Positions 27,842 to 34,822 of a stretch of DNA of 64,000 nucleotides are shown one piece after another. The notes under the pieces are model-generated. The model was not told the DNA's origin. It saw nothing but the letters and a program-made list of their open reading frames with translations, and searched no databases. The stretch comes from Candidatus Cloacimonadota bacterium (GTDB taxonomy: Bacteria; Cloacimonadota; Cloacimonadia; Cloacimonadales; Cloacimonadaceae), in NCBI GenBank assembly GCA_012728875.1, contig JAAYEF010000031.1:153064-217063 (forward strand), given 5' to 3'. The stretch's first letter is position 1. Each line of letters starts with the position of its first letter. The translations under genes and the position numbers were made by a program.

Positions 27842-28762
27842 ATGAAACGATATGCATTATGGACCAATGACGTCGAAACAACTTCAATTTGGTACAATGA
27901 ATTGAGAGATGAGACAGGACGAAAAGTGATGGATGTTGGTTTGCCACTGTTGCTTGATCTTTACGATAAATATTCGATACGAACAACTTTCTTTGTTACA
28001 GGTTACATAGCCAAATTGATTCCTGGATTGACAAAAGAGTTGGCAAACCGAGGTCATGAAATTGGGTCTCATGGGTTATCTCATACAAAAAATAACGGTT
28101 TTGACGTGATGCCCTACAGTAAACAAATACAGCATCTGTCTGATAGCAAAAAATTACTTGAAGATCAATGCGGGAAGAAGGTTATTTCCTTTAGGGCGCC
28201 AGCTCTGCGAGTTAGCCCAAAGACTGCTTCAGCACTTATAGAAACAGGATTTTTAATAGATAGTTCAGTAGCATCGCAACGATTTGATTTGTTTCTATCA
28301 TATGGGGCAAAAACAAAACTGAAGTGGTTTTACGCACCAAGAAGACCATATAGGGTTGATGCTAACAACATTTTTTCAGCCGGATCAAGCAACTTAATAG
28401 AAGTACCCTTGTCTGCTATGATTATTCCATATGTTGGGACTCTTATGCGAATATCACCCACAACCACTAACATAATACGAAGCCTTCTTAATTATGAATC
28501 CGGTTTCACTGGGAAACCGATAGTTTTTGATATACACCCAAACGAATTCATTGATGAATCTGAAGAGCCAAGAACTATATCAAGAAGATCAAAATCTCGG
28601 TTATCATATTTATTCAGAGATCAACTTCGGGCGAAAATGAAAACAAAAAATCTAGGATTACCGGCGATTGAATTGTACGAAAGACAATTGGCATATTTCG
28701 ACAGTAGAGGTTATCTTAGCTGTTCCTTAAGTAATTACTGCGCAGAAGAAGGTCTGATATGA
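27842..28762 (+). CDS. Polysaccharide deacetylase (NodB homology domain)
   Basis: The 306-residue protein has TNDVETTSIWYNE with the motif-1 aspartate, TTFFVTGYIAK, and HEIGSHGLSHTKN with the motif-2 HXXXH histidines, followed by VISFRAPALRVSP (motif 3) and PIVFDIHPNEF (motif 5 histidine). All NodB motifs are therefore present and it is probably an active sugar N-deacetylase. No signal peptide is seen, so it likely acts on a cytoplasmic or lipid-linked precursor. Codons are clearly AT-richer than in the flanking locus. Confidence 0.83.
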   Translation: MKRYALWTNDVETTSIWYNELRDETGRKVMDVGLPLLLDLYDKYSIRTTFFVTGYIAKLIPGLTKELANRGHEIGSHGLSHTKNNGFDVMPYSKQIQHLSDSKKLLEDQCGKKVISFRAPALRVSPKTASALIETGFLIDSSVASQRFDLFLSYGAKTKLKWFYAPRRPYRVDANNIFSAGSSNLIEVPLSAMIIPYVGTLMRISPTTTNIIRSLLNYESGFTGKPIVFDIHPNEFIDESEEPRTISRRSKSRLSYLFRDQLRAKMKTKNLGLPAIELYERQLAYFDSRGYLSCSLSNYCAEEGLI

Positions 28763-29547
28763 AAATATGGATAATAACCATGGAAGACCCGGTATATACT
28801 GTAGATTTTATTAAGACAATCATTTCGGAATGCAAGTATGATGTGTTGGGGCTAACGATTACTCGTGGAAATAGATTCAAGATTGGAAAAGGCAAATCAA
28901 AAGTACTATATGCTCTCAGTTTATTTATTATTATGGGAATACCGTTTTCTGCAAAATTGTTGTTGAAGAAAATAAGATATTCATTTACTAAGAAATTTTT
29001 TCCATCATCACCTCTTACATTGTCGGGGTTTGCAAAGAAAAATGGTCTGATTGTTAATTATGTGGCTAATCCCAATTCTAAGAGCTTTTTGGAAAAACTC
29101 AATGATTACGATATAGACGTTATTATTAGTCAGAGTCAACATATACTTAAACGCAGATTGTTATCCATACCTTCAATAGGCGTGCTAAACAGGCATAATG
29201 CATTGTTGCCAAAAAATCGTGGTAGACTTACACCATTTTGGGTTTTGTATAAGAAAGAAAAAGAAACTGGGGTTTCTATTCACTTTGTTGACGAAAAAAT
29301 TGATTCCGGTAGCATTGTGCGGCAAGTGAAATATGATGTGCCGCCTAATGCAACATTTGGCAAAATCGTCAATGAAAACTATCAACGAGCAGCACACGCA
29401 ATGTTAGATGCGCTTGATATAATTAAACAGGGCGAAATAAATCTAATACGTAATGATGATGAACATAGTACATACAATTCGATTCCAACCTTTAGACAAG
29501 CGCTCGTATTTCGCCTAAGAGACCCAATTGGCATATTTAGGATGTAG
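28759..29547 (+). CDS. Formyltransferase family protein, probable amino-sugar N-formyltransferase
   Basis: A 262-residue protein with the formyltransferase N-domain. GVLNRHNALLPKNRG carries the catalytic Asn144 and His146, and VDEKIDSGSIV the Asp182, matching the N-H-D triad of methionyl-tRNA formyltransferase and sugar N-formyltransferases. The usual C-terminal OB domain of Fmt is absent, which favours a small-molecule substrate. ATGA-coupled to the deacetylase, so a free amino group made by deacetylation or by one of the aminotransferases may be formylated with 10-formyl-tetrahydrofolate. Confidence 0.82.
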   Translation: MKIWIITMEDPVYTVDFIKTIISECKYDVLGLTITRGNRFKIGKGKSKVLYALSLFIIMGIPFSAKLLLKKIRYSFTKKFFPSSPLTLSGFAKKNGLIVNYVANPNSKSFLEKLNDYDIDVIISQSQHILKRRLLSIPSIGVLNRHNALLPKNRGRLTPFWVLYKKEKETGVSIHFVDEKIDSGSIVRQVKYDVPPNATFGKIVNENYQRAAHAMLDALDIIKQGEINLIRNDDEHSTYNSIPTFRQALVFRLRDPIGIFRM

Positions 29548-29557
29548 ATAAAAATAA

Positions 29558-29774
29558 ACAGATTGCCGATTCAAATTCAGCAATGGTAACCCAAGTAAAT
29601 CAAGATCAATTTAAGCCATCGACGCACTTTCCCGCCTGCACCACAAGCAAATTCTAACCTATCTGAGGCTGACTGGCTTGAAACTTGGCTACTTGGTTAA
29701 TTTCAATACTGATACCATCAAGGACAACATCAAACGATTTGTGAATAATTTATAGATCCTGCGATAATCTGCGT
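29558..29774. repeat. Decayed inverted-repeat module around a GxxExxY remnant
   Basis: The right end (29756-29774) contains AATCTGCGT, the same element that closes the intact module at 30745-31215; the left end (29558-29572) has a degenerate CAGATTGCCGAT. Between them lies only the 3' end of a GxxExxY reading frame. The arrangement looks like an older copy of the same unit after internal deletion. The left arm is weak and could be chance. Confidence 0.5.
29615..29755 (+). pseudogene. 3' remnant of a GxxExxY family gene
   Basis: An open frame of 46 codons without a plausible start reads HHKQILTYLRLTGLKLGYLV, then NFNTDTIKDNIKRFVNNL, which matches the C-terminal end of GxxExxY proteins (compare KKQLETYLKLSGKPLGILV in the intact gene 1.3 kb downstream). 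An in-frame stop stands just upstream and the N-terminal two thirds, including all catalytic residues, are missing. Too short to be picked as a gene by length alone. Confidence 0.75.
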
Positions 29775-29810
29775 TTTTTTCAGCGCCCATCCGCGGGAAC
29801 CTGAGGCAAC

Positions 29811-30740
29811 ATGAAATACTTAGTCACTGGCGGAGCCGGCTTCATCGGCTCAAACATCGTTCAAGAGCTCCTGCGTCAAGGCAAGGAAGTGCGGGTTTTG
29901 GACAACTTTGCCACCGGCAAACGCGAAAACATCCTGCCACTGCTCAAAAATCCACAGCTCAGCCTGTTTGAGGGCGACCTGCGCTCCTTCCATATCGTGC
30001 GCGCCGCTGTGAAGGGCGTGGACTACATTCTGCACCAAGGCGCACTGCCCTCTGTGCCGCGTTCCATCACGGACCCCATCACTTCAAACGATGTGAATAT
30101 CCTGGGCACCCTGAACCTTTTGGAAGCGGCTCGCGAATTTGGCGTAAAACGCGTGGTATGTGCCTCTTCCTCATCCATTTACGGCAACAGCGAAAGCCTG
30201 CCCAAGGTGGAGGAAATGCCCGTGAATCCCATGTCACCCTATGCGCTCACAAAATATGCCCAGGAACGCTATTGCCAGGTGTTTTACCAGCTCTATGGCC
30301 TGGAAACCGTTTCCCTGCGCTATTTCAACGTGTTCGGTCCCAACCAGGATCCCAGTTCCCAATACAGTGCGGTGATCCCCAAATTCATCCGTCTCATCCA
30401 GCAGGACAGGGAGCCCGTGATCTACGGCGATGGCAGCCAAAGCCGCGACTTCACCTATGTGGAAAACAACGTTTGGGCAAACCTCCAGGCCTGCACAGCC
30501 CCCAAAGCCGCGGGCGAAGTGATCAATGTTGCCTGCGGAGAGCGTTACACCCTGCTGGACCTGGTGCAAATGATCAACAGCATCCTGGGGAAAGACATCC
30601 AGCCGCGCTTTGAGCCGGAACGTCCCGGAGATGTGAAACATTCGCTGGCGGGGATTGAAAAAGCGCGGGAGCTGCTGGATTATGAGGTGCGGGTGGATTT
30701 CCGTGAAGGCCTTGCACGCACAATTGATTATTTCAGTTAA
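29811..30740 (+). CDS. UDP-sugar 4-epimerase-like NAD-dependent epimerase/dehydratase
   Basis: A 309-residue extended SDR. VTGGAGFIGSNIVQELL is the NAD loop, SSSSIYGNSESLP the catalytic serine region and SPYALTKYAQERYCQ the YXXXK pair; LRYFNVFGPNQDPSSQYSAV follows the pattern of GalE and WbpP-type UDP-GlcNAc/UDP-GalNAc 4-epimerases. GC content and codons return to the locus norm here after the AT-rich stretch. Likely supplies a UDP-hexosamine or UDP-hexose for the polysaccharide. Confidence 0.86.
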   Translation: MKYLVTGGAGFIGSNIVQELLRQGKEVRVLDNFATGKRENILPLLKNPQLSLFEGDLRSFHIVRAAVKGVDYILHQGALPSVPRSITDPITSNDVNILGTLNLLEAAREFGVKRVVCASSSSIYGNSESLPKVEEMPVNPMSPYALTKYAQERYCQVFYQLYGLETVSLRYFNVFGPNQDPSSQYSAVIPKFIRLIQQDREPVIYGDGSQSRDFTYVENNVWANLQACTAPKAAGEVINVACGERYTLLDLVQMINSILGKDIQPRFEPERPGDVKHSLAGIEKARELLDYEVRVDFREGLARTIDYFS

Positions 30741-30744
30741 GGTT

Positions 30745-31215
30745 CACGCAGATTACGCCGATACCGCAGATTTTAAAAAGATAAGTTAATGAAGATCAAC
30801 GACATCAGCTATCAAATCAGAGGCGCCATATTTGATGTCTATAACGAGCTTGGACCAGGCTTGTTGGAAAATGTTTATGAAAAAGCCATGGTGCACGAAC
30901 TTCAAACCAGAGGCTTGAACGTGCAATGCCAAGTTCCCATCGAAATTTTGTACAAGGGCAAGCCCTTGGGAATGCACTACAAACTTGACATGCTGGTGGA
31001 AAATACCGTGGTGGTTGAACTGAAATCTGTGGAAACCCTGCTGCCGCTGTTTAAAAAGCAGCTTGAGACCTATCTCAAACTATCCGGAAAACCTTTGGGA
31101 ATTCTGGTGAATTTCAATACCAACAACCTGAACAACAACATCATACGTATAGCCAATTGCCCAGACAATCAGGAATTAAAATAAAAAAATCAGCGTAATC
31201 GGCGCAATCTGCGTG
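30745..31215. repeat. Inverted-repeat pair enclosing GxxExxY gene A
   Basis: The left arm 30745-30772 begins CACGCAGATTACGCCGAT; the reverse complement of the right arm 31188-31215 begins CACGCAGATTGCGCCGAT. Over 28 positions I count 24 matches. Each arm is itself built from near-tandem CGCAGATT/CGCCGATT units. The 471-bp unit contains exactly one gene and sits between two polysaccharide genes without disturbing either, as an integrated cassette would. Confidence 0.75.
30789..31184 (+). CDS. GxxExxY protein (PD-(D/E)XK nuclease superfamily)
   Basis: A 131-residue protein with the family signature GPGLLENVYEKAM (GXXEXXY) at about residues 21-33, followed by the nuclease-like core: LDMLVENTVVVELKSVETL (D, then EXK) near residues 60-80, and KKQLETYLKLSG with the conserved Gln and Tyr. 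These residues match a PD-(D/E)XK active site. The family is widespread and its function has not been established as far as I know. The gene is flanked on both sides by inverted repeats. Confidence 0.85.
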   Translation: MKINDISYQIRGAIFDVYNELGPGLLENVYEKAMVHELQTRGLNVQCQVPIEILYKGKPLGMHYKLDMLVENTVVVELKSVETLLPLFKKQLETYLKLSGKPLGILVNFNTNNLNNNIIRIANCPDNQELK

Positions 31216-31220
31216 CAAAC

Positions 31221-32828
31221 ATGAAAAATAAAAACCTCCGCATCTTCCTCCTCATCCTCCTCGACGTTCTCATCGTCCTTTTTTCCTTCCTCGTGATGGC
31301 AAAATTGCGCACCGGCACCCGACGCATGTTGGCGGATTTCGTTTGGTGGCGAGCATTTTTCGCCTTTGTGGGCATCTGGATCGTGGGCGGTCTTTTTGGC
31401 GGAAAATACCATCTGGAAAAGGTTTCCCGGGGCAAAAACATGCTGCGCCAGATCATCCAAAGCGACTTGGCCGCCGTCGCCATGATCTTCGGTTTGATCT
31501 ACGTTTTCGGCCAATTCCGCTTTTCCCGCAAGATCGTTTTGGGCACCATGCTGGGCACTTTCGGTTTGGAACTCTTCATTTTCATGGGCATCTATTATGC
31601 GCTCAGTTTCCGCCGCGAAAACCGCAATTATGCCTCGACACCCATCACCACCAAATCTCCAGCCCTGGAGGAAGCGCAAAGCCCCATCGACATTCTGCAA
31701 ATCCCCAAAACCATCCCCGCCATCAGCCACAATGTTTATTCCCCCATCTTTTCCGAAAAGGGCATTGAAGCCAGCTTGAGCCAGCCCCTGCGCCAAAACT
31801 ATCTGCGTCAATTTGAAGAACTCTGCGATTTTTTGGAGGAATATCTGGATCTAAACCGCTTTGCGGACGCCGAAACCCTGATCCTGAATTCCGAAGTTCT
31901 CTTCAACGTCGAAAAAGAACTTCCCTCCTCGCGGCAGATGTTTATCAACCTGCATCGCATCAACGACTTGCGCCGTCTGAACGTCTATCTCATCAAGGTG
32001 AGCGAACTCCTCAAAGACGGCGGTGTCTTCATCTGTCACGGACAAACCATCACCGAACGGCGCACTCACTTCAACCGAAAATACAGCCCCATCCTCGGTC
32101 CGCCGCTCTATTTCCTGGATTTCCTTTTGCGCCGCGTGATGCCCAAACTTCCCATCTTCCAAGGCTGGTATTTCGCACTCACCCGGGGCCAAAACCGCGC
32201 CCTCTCTGAAACCGAGATGCTGGGGCGTTTCTATTTCTGCGGTTTCGAACTGGTCCACAAGCGCGAAATCGACGGCCTCATGCACTTCATCCTGAAAAAA
32301 ACCAATCCTCCCCGCACAGACCAAAACCCAAGCTACGGCCCGCTGATCCGCCTCAAACGCCTGGGCCAAAACCGCAAGGTGATCTATCTGCGCAAATTCC
32401 GCACCATGCACCCCTACAGCGAATATCTGCAGGATTACGTTTTCCAAACCAACGCCCTGCAGGAGGGCGGAAAATTCAAAAACGACTTTCGCGTGACCTC
32501 CTGGGGTAAAGTTATGCGCAGCTTGTGGATAGACGAATTGCCCCAATTCTACAATTTCTTCCGCGGCGAACTGGCATTGGTGGGTGTGCGTGCCCTCAGC
32601 GAACACTATTTTTCCCTGTATCCCCCTGAGATGCAGGAACTTCGCCTCACGCTCAAACCCGGCCTTATCCCGCCTTTTTACGCCGACCTGCCCCAAACCT
32701 TTGAGGAAATTGTGGAATCCGAACGCCGCTATATTTTGGCAAAACACAAAAAACCCTTCGCCACAGATTGGAAATATTTCTGGACCGGGCTGTGGAACAT
32801 CATCTTTGCCCGGGCACGCAGTAAGTGA
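31221..32828 (+). CDS. Priming sugar-1-phosphate transferase with unusual central domain
   Basis: The 535-residue protein begins with four membrane helices (to about residue 130), has a soluble middle of about 230 residues, and ends in a bacterial sugar transferase domain: YLRKFRTMHPYSEYLQ, SLWIDELPQFYNFFRGELAL and VGVRALSEHYFSLYP. WbaP-type enzymes transfer hexose-1-phosphate to undecaprenyl phosphate and start the repeat unit. The middle segment (LKDGGVFICHGQTITERRTHF, GRFYFCGFELVHKREIDGL) resembles the end of a SAM methyltransferase-like fold, and the usual KPGITGLWQ end is replaced by LKPGLIPPFYADLP. See findings. Confidence 0.8.
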   Translation: MKNKNLRIFLLILLDVLIVLFSFLVMAKLRTGTRRMLADFVWWRAFFAFVGIWIVGGLFGGKYHLEKVSRGKNMLRQIIQSDLAAVAMIFGLIYVFGQFRFSRKIVLGTMLGTFGLELFIFMGIYYALSFRRENRNYASTPITTKSPALEEAQSPIDILQIPKTIPAISHNVYSPIFSEKGIEASLSQPLRQNYLRQFEELCDFLEEYLDLNRFADAETLILNSEVLFNVEKELPSSRQMFINLHRINDLRRLNVYLIKVSELLKDGGVFICHGQTITERRTHFNRKYSPILGPPLYFLDFLLRRVMPKLPIFQGWYFALTRGQNRALSETEMLGRFYFCGFELVHKREIDGLMHFILKKTNPPRTDQNPSYGPLIRLKRLGQNRKVIYLRKFRTMHPYSEYLQDYVFQTNALQEGGKFKNDFRVTSWGKVMRSLWIDELPQFYNFFRGELALVGVRALSEHYFSLYPPEMQELRLTLKPGLIPPFYADLPQTFEEIVESERRYILAKHKKPFATDWKYFWTGLWNIIFARARSK

Positions 32829-32851
32829 AAACACTTGGACAGCATTAGCTC

Positions 32852-33319
32852 ATACGGATCAAACGGATATAACGGATCAAACGGATGAGGTTGATATATC
32901 AGGAGTTAACGCAGGAGATTCTGGGCGCTTGCATGGAAGTTTACAACCAGCTTGGAAGTGGATTTTTGGAAGCAGTCTATTGCGATGCTCTGGAATACGA
33001 ATTTTCCCTGAGGGGCATCCCTGCCAAGCGCGAAAAAGTATTTTATATCTCATATAAAGACAAACAGTTAAGTAAATACTACAAGGCGGACTTCCTCTGC
33101 TTTGATAAAATCATCCTGGAGATCAAGGCAGTTGACAAGATCCTGCCCGTGCACAAGCAACAGTTGTTTAACTATCTGAAACTCTCAGACTTAAAACTCG
33201 GCTATGTCATCAATTTTGGTGGCATCAAACTGGAATGGGAGCGCATACCCAATCTCTATTCCAAGCCACAAACCAACTAAAACCATCCGTTCAATCAGTT
33301 TTATCAGTTTTATCCGTAT
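32852..33319. repeat. Inverted-repeat pair enclosing GxxExxY gene B
   Basis: The left arm 32852-32887 begins ATACGGATCAAACGGATA and is a four-fold tandem of about nine bases (ACGGATCAA). The reverse complement of the right arm 33284-33319 begins ATACGGATAAAACTGATA. I count 30 matches over 36 positions. The sequence differs completely from the arms of unit A, yet the layout is the same. The ATG of the enclosed gene (32885) is formed by the last ACGGATG of the left arm. Confidence 0.75.
32885..33280 (+). CDS. GxxExxY protein (PD-(D/E)XK nuclease superfamily)
   Basis: A second 131-residue family member. GSGFLEAVYCDALEYE is the GXXEXXY signature, KADFLCFDKIILEIKAVDKI holds the D...EXK active-site pattern and KQQLFNYLKLSDLKLGYVINF the conserved Gln/Tyr and C-terminal strand. 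It shares the fold but only moderate identity with the copy at 30789, so the two did not arise by a recent local duplication. The start codon is embedded in the left inverted-repeat arm; no ordinary ribosome-binding site precedes it except purine-rich repeat sequence. Confidence 0.84.
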   Translation: MRLIYQELTQEILGACMEVYNQLGSGFLEAVYCDALEYEFSLRGIPAKREKVFYISYKDKQLSKYYKADFLCFDKIILEIKAVDKILPVHKQQLFNYLKLSDLKLGYVINFGGIKLEWERIPNLYSKPQTN

Positions 33320-33346
33320 AAAATTAATACTACCGAGGCCAAACCC

Positions 33347-34645
33347 ATGAAACGTCTTCTCTTCCTTTTGATTTTGATTATTTCCGCCGCTCTCTTGCCC
33401 GCCCAAAGTCTGGCAACTCAGCCCACACCCCAGCCCCTGCCATACTTTCAAGATTTTGTAACCCTTATCTGGGGCTCGGGTATTTATCCTGAAGGAATGC
33501 AGGGTTGGAGGATTGGAGGAATGTCGGACGCATATAATCTCTCGGAACCCGTGAGTAATAGACCCATGGAAGCTGGGGCGGACGCTTCTACAACCCGGGC
33601 AAACCTGCAAAATTATAAAGGAAAAATCGGCTTCATCTGCAGCGATATTGCAGACATAAGCCTGGTCTTCGCAATTCAAACCACCGGACAAAGAAATATT
33701 TCGCTTTCCTACGACATCATGACCATCCGTAATCCCTACGGTTACCTGGGTAGCAACCGCATCAATGAAGCCACCATGCTCTACAGGGTGGGCAATTCGG
33801 GTCCCTTCACCATGCTTGATGGGCTTGAATATGTGAACAACAGTATCCTCAAGACTTCAGCGGGCGACACCAGCCCTCAAAAATTGGAATCCAGGTCCAT
33901 TGTTCTGCCTGCTGAATGCGAAAACCAGCCTGAAGTCCAATTGCGTCTGGCTTCAAGGTATGTCAGTGGTTCCGGGGGCTCACCCGGTTTTACCATCGAC
34001 AACATCGTTGTGACCGGCGAAGAGATGCCAACCGTGCCAGTGATCCTCTCATCCTTCACTGCCACAGCGCTTTCCACGGCTGCGGTGCGTTTGGATTGGT
34101 GCACCCAGTCCGAAACCGGAGTTTTGGGTTTCTACCTGCTGCGCGGCAAGCATGATCCCGCCTCCGCAGAGTTGATCTCGGCGCTGATTCCTGCCACAAA
34201 CAGCTCTCAAACCCAAAACTATTCCCACACGGATTCAAGCCTCACCGAACCGGGTTTGTATCACTATTGGCTGCAAATTCTGGATCTGGATGGCAGCCAA
34301 GCCTGGCACGGCCCCGTCTCCGTTATCTTGCAAAGCGCCTCCGATTCCCAAACTCCGCAAATTCCCCTGCAAACCGGCATCACCTCCGTTTTTCCCAATC
34401 CCTTCAATCCCGACGCCTTTATTGAATATCATCTGGAAAAGGCAAGCCCCGTCAGCTTCAGCATTTACGACAAGCGCGGCAGGTTGATCCGCCGCCTCGA
34501 GCCCGCCCCGCAAAACGCCGGCAGCCACCGGCTCTATTGGGATGGACTGGATGGCAGTGGAAGCCCCTGTCCCACAGGCATATATCATATCCGCATGGAC
34601 GCCGGCAGCCAAAAATATTTTGCCCGCGCCGCGCTCATCAAATGA
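33347..34645 (+). CDS. Secreted protein with FlgD-like C-terminal sorting domain
   Basis: A 432-residue protein with a clear signal peptide (KRLLFLLILIISAALLPAQS). Residues 40-220 form an unidentified beta-rich domain ending SGGSPGFTIDNIVVTGEE, reminiscent of jelly-roll or choice-of-anchor domains. VPVILSSFTATALS begins an Ig-like linker domain and FPNPFNPDAFIEYHLEKA through YDKRGRLIRRLEPA and GIYHIRMDAGSQKY the C-terminal FlgD-like domain found on type IX-like secreted or surface-anchored proteins of the FCB group. Cargo function unknown. Confidence 0.75.
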   Translation: MKRLLFLLILIISAALLPAQSLATQPTPQPLPYFQDFVTLIWGSGIYPEGMQGWRIGGMSDAYNLSEPVSNRPMEAGADASTTRANLQNYKGKIGFICSDIADISLVFAIQTTGQRNISLSYDIMTIRNPYGYLGSNRINEATMLYRVGNSGPFTMLDGLEYVNNSILKTSAGDTSPQKLESRSIVLPAECENQPEVQLRLASRYVSGSGGSPGFTIDNIVVTGEEMPTVPVILSSFTATALSTAAVRLDWCTQSETGVLGFYLLRGKHDPASAELISALIPATNSSQTQNYSHTDSSLTEPGLYHYWLQILDLDGSQAWHGPVSVILQSASDSQTPQIPLQTGITSVFPNPFNPDAFIEYHLEKASPVSFSIYDKRGRLIRRLEPAPQNAGSHRLYWDGLDGSGSPCPTGIYHIRMDAGSQKYFARAALIK

Positions 34646-34822
34646 TGTCGAAGCACCTGAGACCAAAAAGATTAGAAACCTAACACCCATTTTACATGCT
34701 TTTCCAAGCCCCAAACCGGTCAAAAAAAGCTTGCCAAAACACACATGTTTTTTAAACTTGTTCCAAGAGACTGGAATTTTATCCAAACAATTCATAACAC
34801 ACTCGTAATTCAGGGAGGAATT

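Noticed and set aside
29811..30740. dTDP-glucose 4,6-dehydratase (rmlB) to complete the deoxysugar pathway
   Set aside because: The sequence lacks the RmlB TDE active-site pattern and has the SSSSIYGNS and YALTKY pattern of UDP-sugar 4-epimerases.
31851..32834. A 327-codon antisense frame opposite the sugar transferase
   Set aside because: No recognisable domain and the sense strand carries the DELPQ motif.
30789..33280. GxxExxY pair as toxin-antitoxin or restriction system
   Set aside because: Each gene is single, with no small partner gene or methylase in its unit, and the two genes are in separate repeat frames.
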